Of a DNA stretch of 64,000 nt, positions 10,502-19,734 are shown piece after piece. Positions within the stretch are counted from its first letter, which is position 1. Each line of letters opens with the position of its first letter. This DNA is from Saccharothrix saharensis (lineage in GTDB: Bacteria > Actinomycetota > Actinomycetes > Mycobacteriales > Pseudonocardiaceae), in contig NZ_VFPP01000001.1 of the NCBI RefSeq assembly GCF_006716745.1, positions 3,472,001 to 3,536,000 on the forward strand. Reading direction: 5' to 3'. A model generated the notes under the pieces. The model was not told where the DNA came from. It did not search any database and worked only from the letters and a program-made list of their open reading frames with translations. A program made the translations under genes and the position numbers.

Positions 10502-13500
10502 TCACGCTTCGGGAAGTGTCCACGTGTCGAACCGGCGCGGCGGGTCGACGCGCTGGATCGGAGCCGTCGTCTCGGTGTCCGGGACGGGTGGCGGTGTCCC
10601 GACAGGTGGGATCGGCACGGTGTCCTCGTCCACGTCGACGCGACCGGCGGCCTCGTCCTCGCGCCGGGCGTCCTCGTAGGCGACCAGGGCTTCGGCCAGG
10701 AGCTCGGCCAGGCTCAGGTCGCTCTTGTGGCGGCGTGAGGCGCGGGTGGCGCTCGGCGAGTCGCCGGACGGCGGCGGCGGTTCGACGATCGCGGGCAGGT
10801 CGATCGTCTTGCCACCGACCACGACCGCGGTGACGAAGGGTTCCTTCGGGACCTCACCGCTCGGCGCTTCCGGCTCCGGTGTCGGTGCGGGTGCCGGTTT
10901 CGGGCTGGTCGTCGTCGGCGTGTCGTCGTGCTCGACGTCGGCGGCGCTGAGGAACCCGGTCGGGCCGAACCGCGCCGGGGGCGGCGCGGGTTCGGGCGAC
11001 GGGTCGGCCGGGACGGGCTCGGGCACCGGCACGGGCGGGACCTGGTCGGGTTCGGGGAAGCCCGGCACCTGGTCCGGCTCGGGCAACGGCTCCACCTGCT
11101 CCTCGGGCGTCGAGTCGACGTCGGAGGCGGGGAAGGCGGGACGTGCTTCGACGTCCGCCGCCTCGGGCTCCGGCGTCGTCCGCTCCGCCTGGAACCCGGA
11201 CTGGCCGGGGATGCCGAAGTCGGGCACGGGCGGCGGCGGGTAGTCGGGCGGGTCGGGCACGCGGGCGGTCGGGATGAGCGGCCCCTTCACGAAGGCCGCG
11301 CCGAGCCCGACCGGCGGCACGTCGTCGCGGATGGCGGGCTGGACCATGGTCGGCGAGTCGAACATGTCGACCACCGGCGGGTCCTCGCTCCGCAACCGGG
11401 CGGGTGGTTCGACCCGCCACTGCACCGGCTCGCCTTCCGCCCGCGGCGTGGATTCGGGCGCTTCGGCCTCGTCCGCGTCCCGAGCCCGCCGCCGTCCACC
11501 GGCCCGCTGCGGGTCGAGCAACCCGGCCGCCTTCAACGTGTCCAGCACACTGGAGTCGGACTCACCAGCCGCCCGCTCGCCTTGCTCCTCCGAAGCCTCA
11601 CGGGCCCGCCTGCGCCCACTGCGCACCGCACCGGCCGCCGCGATCAACCCGGCCGCGGGCACGCTCCGCTCGCCGCCCTCGGTCGCGGCGGGGGCATCCG
11701 CCTCACCGGACCCGCCACCGACCGGACCACCGGCTTCCGCCGTCGGCACGGCACCGGCCGGGCCGGTCGACTCGCGGTGCCCACCGGCCTCCGCGCCTGC
11801 CTGACCGGCCGACGCGGCAGGGCCCTCCGCCACACTTCCCGCCTCGATGCCGCTCGTCACGGACGCATCCTGGCGCGCCCCGGCCGACCCCGCATCAGCA
11901 AGCCCGACACCGCCCGCGGCCGGTACCTCCGCCACGCCTCGCGCGTCTCCCGACGGGTCGCCACCCGACCCACCGGCAGCCGACACCCCACCCGAGCCGA
12001 CTTCCGCCCCGGCCCCGCCGGACGCATCCACGACCGGACCGGCACCACTCACGTGCGCAGGACCCGCACCCGGGACCCCGTCGCTCGGAACAGCCGCAAC
12101 CTCCCCGAAGCCGCCCGCACGGGTGCCCGCCGGAGTCATGGCGTCCTCCGAACCGCCCACACCGGCGGCGACCGGCCCGGAGCCGCCCACGTGGGTACCG
12201 GCCGGAGTGACGGCGTCCCCGGACCCGCCCGCCGCGTGGCTGCCGGCCGAGGCGACCCCGGCTTCGGCAGCGCTGGACCCGGCCGCGGCTGGACCGGAGC
12301 CGCCCACGTGGGCGGCCGCCGGAGTCGTGGCGTCATCGGAGCCGTCCGCCGCGTGGCCGGCGGCCGATACGACCCCGACCCCCGCACCGGCCGTCGCCGA
12401 GCCGACCGCGGGGGTGTCCGCCGAAGTCGTGGCGCCATCCGAACCGCCGGTCGGCTCGGTTCCGGCCGGTGTGGCGGCGGCGGGGCGCGCGGGGGTGGCA
12501 GTGGGCGGCGTCGGCTGCGTCGGGCTTGCGGGGCTTGTGCGGGTGCCTGAAGGCGCGCCGGTGGTGGGGCGGGCCTGGCCGCTCCTCGCGTGTTCCGGAC
12601 GGCCCTGCGTGGGGCGGGGTTCCCGGTCCGGGGCGCGGCGGCGGCCGCCTGGTTGCTGGCCGCCGGGCTGCTGGTCGCCGGGCTGCTGGTCGCCTTCGGT
12701 TTCGCCGAACGGTTGGACCAGGCGCCAGCGGTCGGCGGCGTGGGCCCTCGCGGCGGAGATGCCGTCGACGGTCATGTCCTCCGCGGCACGGCGAGAGCGC
12801 TTGACCCGGACGCCCTCGTTGCGGTGCATCTGGACCGGACGCCACTGGCGGAGTTGCTGCTTGACCTCCGGGGCCAGGTTGGGGTCGGTGGCCGGGGTCG
12901 GCGTGCCGGTGCGGAGCAGGGCGGCCAGTTCGTCGTGCAGGCCGCCGGCGGGGCGGCGGTGGATGCCCGCGAACTCGGCGGCCAGCCTCGCCCGGACCGC
13001 GTAGACGGCCCTGGCCCGACGGCGTTCGGCCGCGTGCGCGGAACGGAGGTTCGCCAGGGCTTCGGCCAGGTCGCCCGCCACCTCGTGGACGTGCGCCAGC
13101 GCGAGGAGGCTCTCCGCGAGGAGCGTGTCCAGCTGGTGGCGTTCGGCGCTGTCGGCGGCGTCGCGGAGCAGGTCACGAGCCTGGTCCACCCGGCCGGCGG
13201 GCAGGTGGACCCGCGTGGCCAGGGCCAACCTCAGCCAGCCGGCGGTGGAGGCGGACGGCGCGCGGACCGGGCGTTCCAGCAGCGGGGTGCCGATCTCGGA
13301 GGCCTCGCCCAGCTTGTCGAGGTCCATCAGGGCGCAGACCAGCTCGACCGTGAGCCTGCCCCGGACCTGGCCGTTGTCGGTCGACGGCTCCTTGAGTCGG
13401 TCCAGCACGGCCAGGCCGTCGCGGGCCGCGGCGACCGCCGCCGGCAGGTCGCCCCACCGGCGGTGCTGACCCGCCGCCGAGGCGCGGAGCAGACCCCGGT

Positions 13501-14020
13501 GCAGCAGGGTCGTGTCGTGGTCCAGCAGCGGATCCGCCTGGTACAGGTGGTCCGCCTCGTCCAACGCCTGGGCCAGGGCCGCGCCCCGACCCACCGAGAC
13601 CAGGCACTCGCCGGCCTGGACGAGCGCGGTCGCCCGCAGCCCCGGCGGGACGTCGTCGGCTTCCAGGACCGGGCGGACGGCCGCGAACCCCGTCAGCGGC
13701 GCGCCGACCGACCTGGCGCAATCGGCCAGCTCGACCCGCAACCGCCAGGCCGTTTCCCGCTCCGACGCCGCCTCGGCCGCCTTGAGGGCGTCCAGCGCCC
13801 GGTCCGCGATCCGGACGCCCCGGCCCATGCGGTTGCTCGCGAAGACCACCAGTGCCTCCGCGCGCAGCCGGTCGACCTCGTCACGGCGGGTGGAGGCGAG
13901 CGCGACCGCGCGCTCGCCCAGCACCAGCGCGAGCTCCGGTGCCCGCCAACGCAACCGCCAGGCGGGCACGACCAGCGTGCTCACCTCGACGTCCGCCTGC
14001 GCCTCGCCCCTCGCCGCCAC
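10502..14020 (-). CDS. Large TPR-like protein with Gly/Ala/Pro low-complexity middle and acidic/proline-rich tail
   Basis: 1172-aa protein I do not recognise by name. Residues about 1-400 are helical and Ala/Leu-rich with TPR-like periodicity. A basic stretch follows. Residues about 430-770 are low complexity, including QQPGGQQPGG-type repeats and, near 555-640, imperfect repeats of the type GGSGDAVTPAGTHVGGSG. The C-terminal third is Pro-, Glu- and Asp-rich and ends with a short helical segment. No membrane span or signal peptide is visible. The GTG at 14020 lies 18 bp after the ettA stop on the same strand, so the two are probably co-transcribed. The TPR part suggests protein-protein contacts and the middle looks disordered. 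Function unknown; the exact start is uncertain because no good ribosome site is evident. Confidence 0.8.
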   Translation of the reverse strand: MAARGEAQADVEVSTLVVPAWRLRWRAPELALVLGERAVALASTRRDEVDRLRAEALVVFASNRMGRGVRIADRALDALKAAEAASERETAWRLRVELADCARSVGAPLTGFAAVRPVLEADDVPPGLRATALVQAGECLVSVGRGAALAQALDEADHLYQADPLLDHDTTLLHRGLLRASAAGQHRRWGDLPAAVAAARDGLAVLDRLKEPSTDNGQVRGRLTVELVCALMDLDKLGEASEIGTPLLERPVRAPSASTAGWLRLALATRVHLPAGRVDQARDLLRDAADSAERHQLDTLLAESLLALAHVHEVAGDLAEALANLRSAHAAERRRARAVYAVRARLAAEFAGIHRRPAGGLHDELAALLRTGTPTPATDPNLAPEVKQQLRQWRPVQMHRNEGVRVKRSRRAAEDMTVDGISAARAHAADRWRLVQPFGETEGDQQPGDQQPGGQQPGGRRRAPDREPRPTQGRPEHARSGQARPTTGAPSGTRTSPASPTQPTPPTATPARPAAATPAGTEPTGGSDGATTSADTPAVGSATAGAGVGVVSAAGHAADGSDDATTPAAAHVGGSGPAAAGSSAAEAGVASAGSHAAGGSGDAVTPAGTHVGGSGPVAAGVGGSEDAMTPAGTRAGGFGEVAAVPSDGVPGAGPAHVSGAGPVVDASGGAGAEVGSGGVSAAGGSGGDPSGDARGVAEVPAAGGVGLADAGSAGARQDASVTSGIEAGSVAEGPAASAGQAGAEAGGHRESTGPAGAVPTAEAGGPVGGGSGEADAPAATEGGERSVPAAGLIAAAGAVRSGRRRAREASEEQGERAAGESDSSVLDTLKAAGLLDPQRAGGRRRARDADEAEAPESTPRAEGEPVQWRVEPPARLRSEDPPVVDMFDSPTMVQPAIRDDVPPVGLGAAFVKGPLIPTARVPDPPDYPPPPVPDFGIPGQSGFQAERTTPEPEAADVEARPAFPASDVDSTPEEQVEPLPEPDQVPGFPEPDQVPPVPVPEPVPADPSPEPAPPPARFGPTGFLSAADVEHDDTPTTTSPKPAPAPTPEPEAPSGEVPKEPFVTAVVVGGKTIDLPAIVEPPPPSGDSPSATRASRRHKSDLSLAELLAEALVAYEDARREDEAAGRVDVDEDTVPIPPVGTPPPVPDTETTAPIQRVDPPRRFDTWTLPEA

Positions 14021-14038
14021 GATGTAGGTACCCGGCTC

Positions 14039-15715
<1,677 letters not shown>

Positions 15716-16032
15716 GCCCGCGATCGTAGAGCGGTGCCGATCGGGCCCGAACCTCGGACGCCGGCTACGGACGGGTCACAACGCAGAGTTAACGCGAACG
15801 TGGGTCACCCACAGACGTCACACGACCACCGGTCCAGCCTGGCGCGACCCTGCGACCAGCGGCTCCGACCGGATGCGCGAACTCGGTGCGCTGTCAACCC
15901 CCGGTGCCCGCGTGCGGATCCGGCCCTGGCGCCGGCCCGACGACCTCCCCCCTCCACGCTCGCAACGGCGACGACTGCCCGCGCATTCTCCGCCCCGATC
16001 GGGCCGGCGGGAGCCCTTGTCGCTCGATCGGC

Positions 16033-16140
16033 TCAGAACGGCACTTCGGCCACCTCCTTCGGGCGCCCCGCCTGGCCCGGGAGGGCCAGCGGCGCCTGCT
16101 CCGGTTCGCCGACCGTCCGATCGGCCACCGAGCGCTCTCG
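16033..16140 (-). pseudogene. Relic of the C-terminal tail of a second ssb gene
   Basis: On the minus strand the frame ending at 16033 encodes about 34 residues finishing GRPKEVAEVPF. This matches the tail of the intact neighbour (SKKVAEVPF) and includes a recognisable EPEQAPLALPG / EPGQLALAVAG segment. An in-frame stop at 16141-16143 lies immediately upstream, and no OB-fold is recoverable beyond it. The last 26 bp are identical to the 3' end of the intact ssb. The simplest reading is an ssb duplication whose upstream part has decayed. Confidence 0.6.
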
Positions 16141-16291
16141 TCAACCGACCACGCCGGCCGCCGACCGGGACGTCGACCGGGCGCCCGGATGCCCCGCGAC
16201 CTTGCCGCTGATGGTCCCGGAGAGGAGGACGTGATCCTCGGTGCCGGTCCAGGCGCGCTTCGAGCCGGTCCGGTGGCCCCGGCCGGAGCCT

Positions 16292-16411
16292 CGACAAGCC
16301 CGAGGGCGCCCCATCACGCGGAACTGCGGTCGGCGGTCGCCGGACGGAGGCAGTGGTCGGGGTCCCGACAAGCCCGCGGTGCCCTGCGGCACGGAAGTGC
16401 GGTCGACGGTC
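16292..16411. repeat. Imperfect tandem repeat, period about 74 bp, in decayed DNA
   Basis: CGACAAGCCCG recurs at 16292 and 16366. A GAAxTGCGGTCGxCGGTC segment recurs at 16321-16338 and 16394-16411. The two units are similar but not identical. No function is evident. Confidence 0.5.
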
Positions 16412-16703
16412 ACGGGACGGGCGGAACGGCCGGAGGTGCCGGTCGAGGTGCGGCGTGGAGTTGGTCGGGCGACGGAAATTCCGGGCAGGCGGGTGTTCCG
16501 CCGTGCGGCGCGGAGGTGTGGCCCCTGAGGTCGGCCTGATCGCCTGCGGCAGGTGGCCGGGTCGTCGGTCCCGGGATCCCGGTCGCCCCTTCGGCTCCTC
16601 TCCTCCATGAAACCAGCGGTGACGGCTCCCGGCCGCCCGACCACCGGGCACGTTCGCCCTCGACGAGCCGGCGCGGCACCTCCGAGCGCCCGGCTACCGC
16701 GGC

Positions 16704-17195
16704 TCAGAACGGCACTTCGGCCACCTTCTTCGACTGCTCCACGTCACCCGCGACGGCCAGTGCCAGTTGGCCCGGTTCGCGGGGGGCGACGATCTCGGGC
16801 GCGGCCCTGGCCTCGACGGAGTCCGGGGTGTGCCTGGTGCGTGTCGGCATGGCCGTGCACAGGGCCAGGTTGGGGCCGATCGCGGTGGCTTCCAGTTCCA
16901 CCACCGGCTGCCGCTTGCCCTCGACCTCCACCTCCTTGATCGTCAGCCGGCCGGTGACCACCACCGGGTCGCCCTTGTTCAACGACGCCTGGGCGTTGTC
17001 CGCCAACATCCGCCAGCAGGACACCGTCAAGAACATCCGCGAGCCGTCGGACCAGCTGCGATCCTCCTGGTCCCAGATCCGCTCGGCGCTGAACAGCCGG
17101 AACTTCGCCCGGCTGAAGCCCGTGCCGACCTTGGTGTGGGTGACCGGGCCGGCGACGTTGCCGCAGATGGTGACCCGGGTCTCGTTGTAAGCCAT
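16704..17195 (-). CDS. ssb: Single-stranded DNA-binding protein
   Basis: 163-aa SSB with the OB-fold opening MAYNETRVTICGNVAGPVTHT and the core 'FRLFSAERIWDQEDRSW...FLTVSCWRMLADNAQASLNKGDPVVVTGRL'. The C-terminal tip VAEVPF keeps the terminal Pro-Phe that contacts repair and replication partners, but is less acidic than the usual DDDIPF. It is probably a paralogue of the ribosomal-operon ssb rather than the housekeeping copy, since no rpsF/rpsR neighbours are present. The ATG at 17195 has an excellent AGGAGG 8 bp upstream. A degraded copy of its 3' end lies at 16033-16140. Confidence 0.93.
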   Translation of the reverse strand: MAYNETRVTICGNVAGPVTHTKVGTGFSRAKFRLFSAERIWDQEDRSWSDGSRMFLTVSCWRMLADNAQASLNKGDPVVVTGRLTIKEVEVEGKRQPVVELEATAIGPNLALCTAMPTRTRHTPDSVEARAAPEIVAPREPGQLALAVAGDVEQSKKVAEVPF

Positions 17196-17304
17196 GTCCG
17201 CCTCCTGGTTGCGCTCTTGGGACCAGGTTGCCGGTGCTCCGAGCGGCGGCCCAGCAGTGGTTTCGGATCTGTGGACAACTGCCTGAAGCATGCATAACGC
17301 GAAT

Positions 17305-17346
17305 GAGTGAGCGCTCACTCGTTGACATGAGTGAGGACTCACTCAT
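17305..17346. promoter_or_regulatory. Twin TetR operators overlapping a leaderless promoter
   Basis: GAGTGAGCGCTCACTC (17305-17320) is a perfect 16-bp palindrome. ATGAGTGAG-GA-CTCACTCAT (17327-17346) is a perfect 9-bp inverted repeat. They share the half-site GAGTGAG. A TTGACA -35 (17322-17327) sits between them and a CATAAG -10 (17344-17349) overlaps the second, so the repressor would occlude polymerase. Transcription would start within a few bases of the ATG at 17358, giving a leaderless mRNA. Confidence 0.8.
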
Positions 17347-17357
17347 AAGCTGCACCC

Positions 17358-17975
17358 ATGCCCGAGGAGACCACCCGCCGCCGCCGAGCACCCGCGATGA
17401 GCCCCGAAGACCGCCGGGAGGCGATCGTCGCGGCCACCGTCCCGCTCCTGTACGCGCACGGCGCCAACGTCACGACCAGTCAGATCGCCAAAGCGGCCGG
17501 CATCGCGGAGGGCACGGTCTTCCGGGCGTTCAAGGACAAGCAGGAACTCATCCGCACGTGCGTGCTCAGCGTGCTGGCGGTCGACTCCGAGCTGGCGCTG
17601 ATCGACGAGGCCGGGCAGGCGAGCACCCTCGCCGAACGCCTCTCCTGGGCCATCAGCGCCGTCTCCGGCTACCTCGACCGGATGTGGAAGCTGATGAGCG
17701 TCCTGCGCGACTCCGGCTACGACCCGCACAACGGCGAGGACGGGCACGGCAGGCAGCGCAAGGGACCGCCGGTCGAGATGCAGCGCATCACCGAGCGCGT
17801 CGCGTCGCTGTTCGGCCCGGACGACCACCTGCGCGTCGACCCGTCCCTGGCCGCACGCCTGCTGCTCGGGCTCGTGTTCACCAACCGCATGCAAGGCGAG
17901 GGCTTCGGCGACTCCACCGCCGACGCCGACCAGCTCGTGCAGCTGTTCCTGCACGGCGTGCTGACGCAGAACTGA
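17358..17975 (+). CDS. TetR-family repressor of the downstream ABC exporter
   Basis: 205-aa TetR regulator. The N-terminal HTH lies at about residues 20-65 ('REAIVAATVPLLYAHGANVTTSQIAKAAGIAEGTVFRAFKDKQEL') and is followed by an all-helical ligand domain. It is the first gene of a three-gene unit with an ABC ATPase and permease starting 11 bp downstream. Two perfect palindromes upstream strongly suggest autorepression with induction by a drug-like ligand. The ATG at 17358 has no ribosome site and lies just after the predicted -10, consistent with a leaderless start. Confidence 0.93.
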   Translation: MPEETTRRRRAPAMSPEDRREAIVAATVPLLYAHGANVTTSQIAKAAGIAEGTVFRAFKDKQELIRTCVLSVLAVDSELALIDEAGQASTLAERLSWAISAVSGYLDRMWKLMSVLRDSGYDPHNGEDGHGRQRKGPPVEMQRITERVASLFGPDDHLRVDPSLAARLLLGLVFTNRMQGEGFGDSTADADQLVQLFLHGVLTQN

Positions 17976-17986
17976 GGGGGAAACCA

Positions 17987-18916
17987 GTGGAAGACCTGAT
18001 GATCGAGGTGACCGACGTCGGCAAGGCGTTCGGCGCGCAGAAAGCCCTGGACGGGGTGAGCGTCGCGGTGCCCAAGGGCAGCGTGCTCGGCCTGCTCGGC
18101 CACAACGGCGCGGGCAAGACGACGCTGGTCAACGTCCTCACCACGATGCTCCCGCCGGACTCCGGCCACGCGGAGGTGGCCGGGTTCGACGTGGTCGCGC
18201 AGGCGCACCAGGTGCGCAGCCGGATCGGGCTGACCGGCCAGTTCGCCGCCGTCGACGAGCAGCTCTCCGGCCTGGACAACCTCGTCCTGATCGCCCGGCT
18301 GCTCGGCGCGTCACCGCGCGAGGCCAGGGCCAGGGGCGCGGAACTGCTGGAGCTGTTCGGCCTCGCGGACGCGGCGAAGCGGCCGTCCCGCACCTACTCC
18401 GGCGGCATGCGCCGACGCCTCGACCTGGCCGCGAGCCTGGTCGGGCACCCGGAGGTGATCTTCCTGGACGAGCCGACCACCGGCCTGGACCCGGCGAGCA
18501 GGCTCGGCCTGTGGGAGATCGTGGAGAACCTGGTCACCGACGGCACCACGGTCCTGCTCACCACCCAGTACCTGGACGAGGCCGACCGCCTCGCCGACTC
18601 GATCACGGTCCTGGCGCAGGGCAAGGTCGTCGCCGCCGGCACCAGCGCCGAGCTGAAGGCCCAGGTCGGGCAGCGCACCGTCACCGTGACCCTGGCCGAC
18701 GTCTCGGACGTCCCCCAGGCCACCGGCGCCCTCGAACGGGCGGGCCTGCAGCCCGTGCCCGCGGCCAACACGCTGACCGCGCCGGTCACGTCGTCCCGCG
18801 AGATCGCCACGGTGGTCCGCGCGCTGGACGAGGTCGGCCTGGAGGCCACCGAACTGGCCCTGGGCGAGCCGACCCTGGACGACGTCTACCTCACCCTCGC
18901 GCAGCACGCGGCCTGA
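17987..18916 (+). CDS. ABC transporter ATP-binding protein, DrrA-type drug exporter
   Basis: 309-aa ATPase of the daunorubicin-resistance (DrrA) group. Walker A GHNGAGKTT is at 38-46, followed by Q-loop 'GLTGQFAAVDEQLSG', signature YSGGMRRRL, Walker B VIFLDEPTTGLDP, and H-loop region 'TTQYLDEAD'. The C-terminal extension after the NBD (ending in 'EPTLDDVYLTL') is typical of DrrA proteins. The GTG at 17987 has GAGGGGG 7 bp upstream. It pairs with the permease 14 bp downstream to export a hydrophobic drug or metabolite, under the TetR gene upstream. Confidence 0.94.
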   Translation: MEDLMIEVTDVGKAFGAQKALDGVSVAVPKGSVLGLLGHNGAGKTTLVNVLTTMLPPDSGHAEVAGFDVVAQAHQVRSRIGLTGQFAAVDEQLSGLDNLVLIARLLGASPREARARGAELLELFGLADAAKRPSRTYSGGMRRRLDLAASLVGHPEVIFLDEPTTGLDPASRLGLWEIVENLVTDGTTVLLTTQYLDEADRLADSITVLAQGKVVAAGTSAELKAQVGQRTVTVTLADVSDVPQATGALERAGLQPVPAANTLTAPVTSSREIATVVRALDEVGLEATELALGEPTLDDVYLTLAQHAA

Positions 18917-18930
18917 ACAGGAGCCCCCGG

Positions 18931-19734
18931 ATGACCACCCTCACCGCCGCGCCCCGCTGGCGCGGCACCGACTTCGGCACCCAGGTGCTGGTGCTGACCC
19001 AGCGCTCCCTGCGCACCCTGGTCAGCGACCCGCGCATGATCGTGTTCAGCATCCTCCAGCCGCTGATCATGCTGACCCTGTTCAGCCAGATCTTCGCGAG
19101 CATCGCCGACACCCCCGGTTTCCCGCAGGGCGTGGCCTACATCGACTTCCTGATGCCCGCGATCCTGGTCAACACCGCCATGCAGTCCGCGTTGCAGGCG
19201 GGCGTCGGACTCGTCACCGACATGAAGAACGGCGTGCTGGCCCGGTTCCGCTCGCTGCCCATCCGGTCCGGCTCGGTGCTGGTCGCACGCAGCCTGTCCG
19301 ACCTGGTCCGCACGGCCGCGCAACTGCTGCTGATGCTCGTGTTCGCCGTCGTGGTCTTCGGCTACTCCCCCGCCGGCGGCATCACGGGCACCGCCGCGGC
19401 GCTGGCTCTGGCGCTGGCCGTCGGCTGGGGCCTGGGCTGGATCTTCCTGGCCATCGCCGCGTGGCTGCGCAACGCCGAGCTGATGCAGACCGTCGGCTTC
19501 CTGGCCATGTTCCCGCTGATGTTCGCCTCCAGCGCGTACGTGCCGATCAACGGCCTGCCCGGCTGGCTCCAGGCGATCGCGACCGTCAACCCGTTGACGT
19601 TCGCGGTGGACGCGGCGCGGTCGTTGGCGCTGGCCCAGCCCGTGACGGGCGTGGTCGGGGCGCTGGCGACGAGCGCCGTGCTGGCCGCGGCGGGGTGGTT
19701 CGCGGCGGTCAAGGGCTTCCGCCGGCCGCTCTAG
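18931..19734 (+). CDS. ABC-2 type permease, DrrB-like
   Basis: 267-aa integral membrane protein with six predicted membrane segments, starting near 'MIVFSILQPLIMLTLFSQIF'. It has the ABC-2 motif region 'FRSLPIRSGSVLVARSLSDLVRT' and 'MFPLMFASSAYVP' in the later half. It is the membrane half of the DrrA-like ATPase immediately upstream. The ATG at 18931 has AGGAG 8 bp upstream. Its stop overlaps that of the convergent CopD/CtaG gene by 3 bp. Confidence 0.93.
   Translation: MTTLTAAPRWRGTDFGTQVLVLTQRSLRTLVSDPRMIVFSILQPLIMLTLFSQIFASIADTPGFPQGVAYIDFLMPAILVNTAMQSALQAGVGLVTDMKNGVLARFRSLPIRSGSVLVARSLSDLVRTAAQLLLMLVFAVVVFGYSPAGGITGTAAALALALAVGWGLGWIFLAIAAWLRNAELMQTVGFLAMFPLMFASSAYVPINGLPGWLQAIATVNPLTFAVDAARSLALAQPVTGVVGALATSAVLAAAGWFAAVKGFRRPL

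Larger units (their letters stand above)
15716..16703. other. 988-bp region without an intact gene, holding decayed sequence
   Basis: Between ettA and ssb no frame shows normal codon-position bias, a ribosome site and family resemblance together. Reading frames present are Arg/Pro-rich low-complexity shadows. Recognisable contents are the ssb-tail relic (16033-16140), a 26-bp exact copy of the ssb 3' end (16030-16055 equals 16701-16726), and a pair of imperfect repeats about 74 bp apart (from 16292 and 16366). The ettA promoter should lie in the first hundred bases. The rest looks like degenerating DNA. Confidence 0.6.

Noticed and set aside
15818..16651. 277-codon minus-strand frame in the ettA-ssb gap
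   Set aside because: It is Arg/Pro/Gly low complexity without ribosome site, codon bias or relatives. The ssb relic is in another frame.
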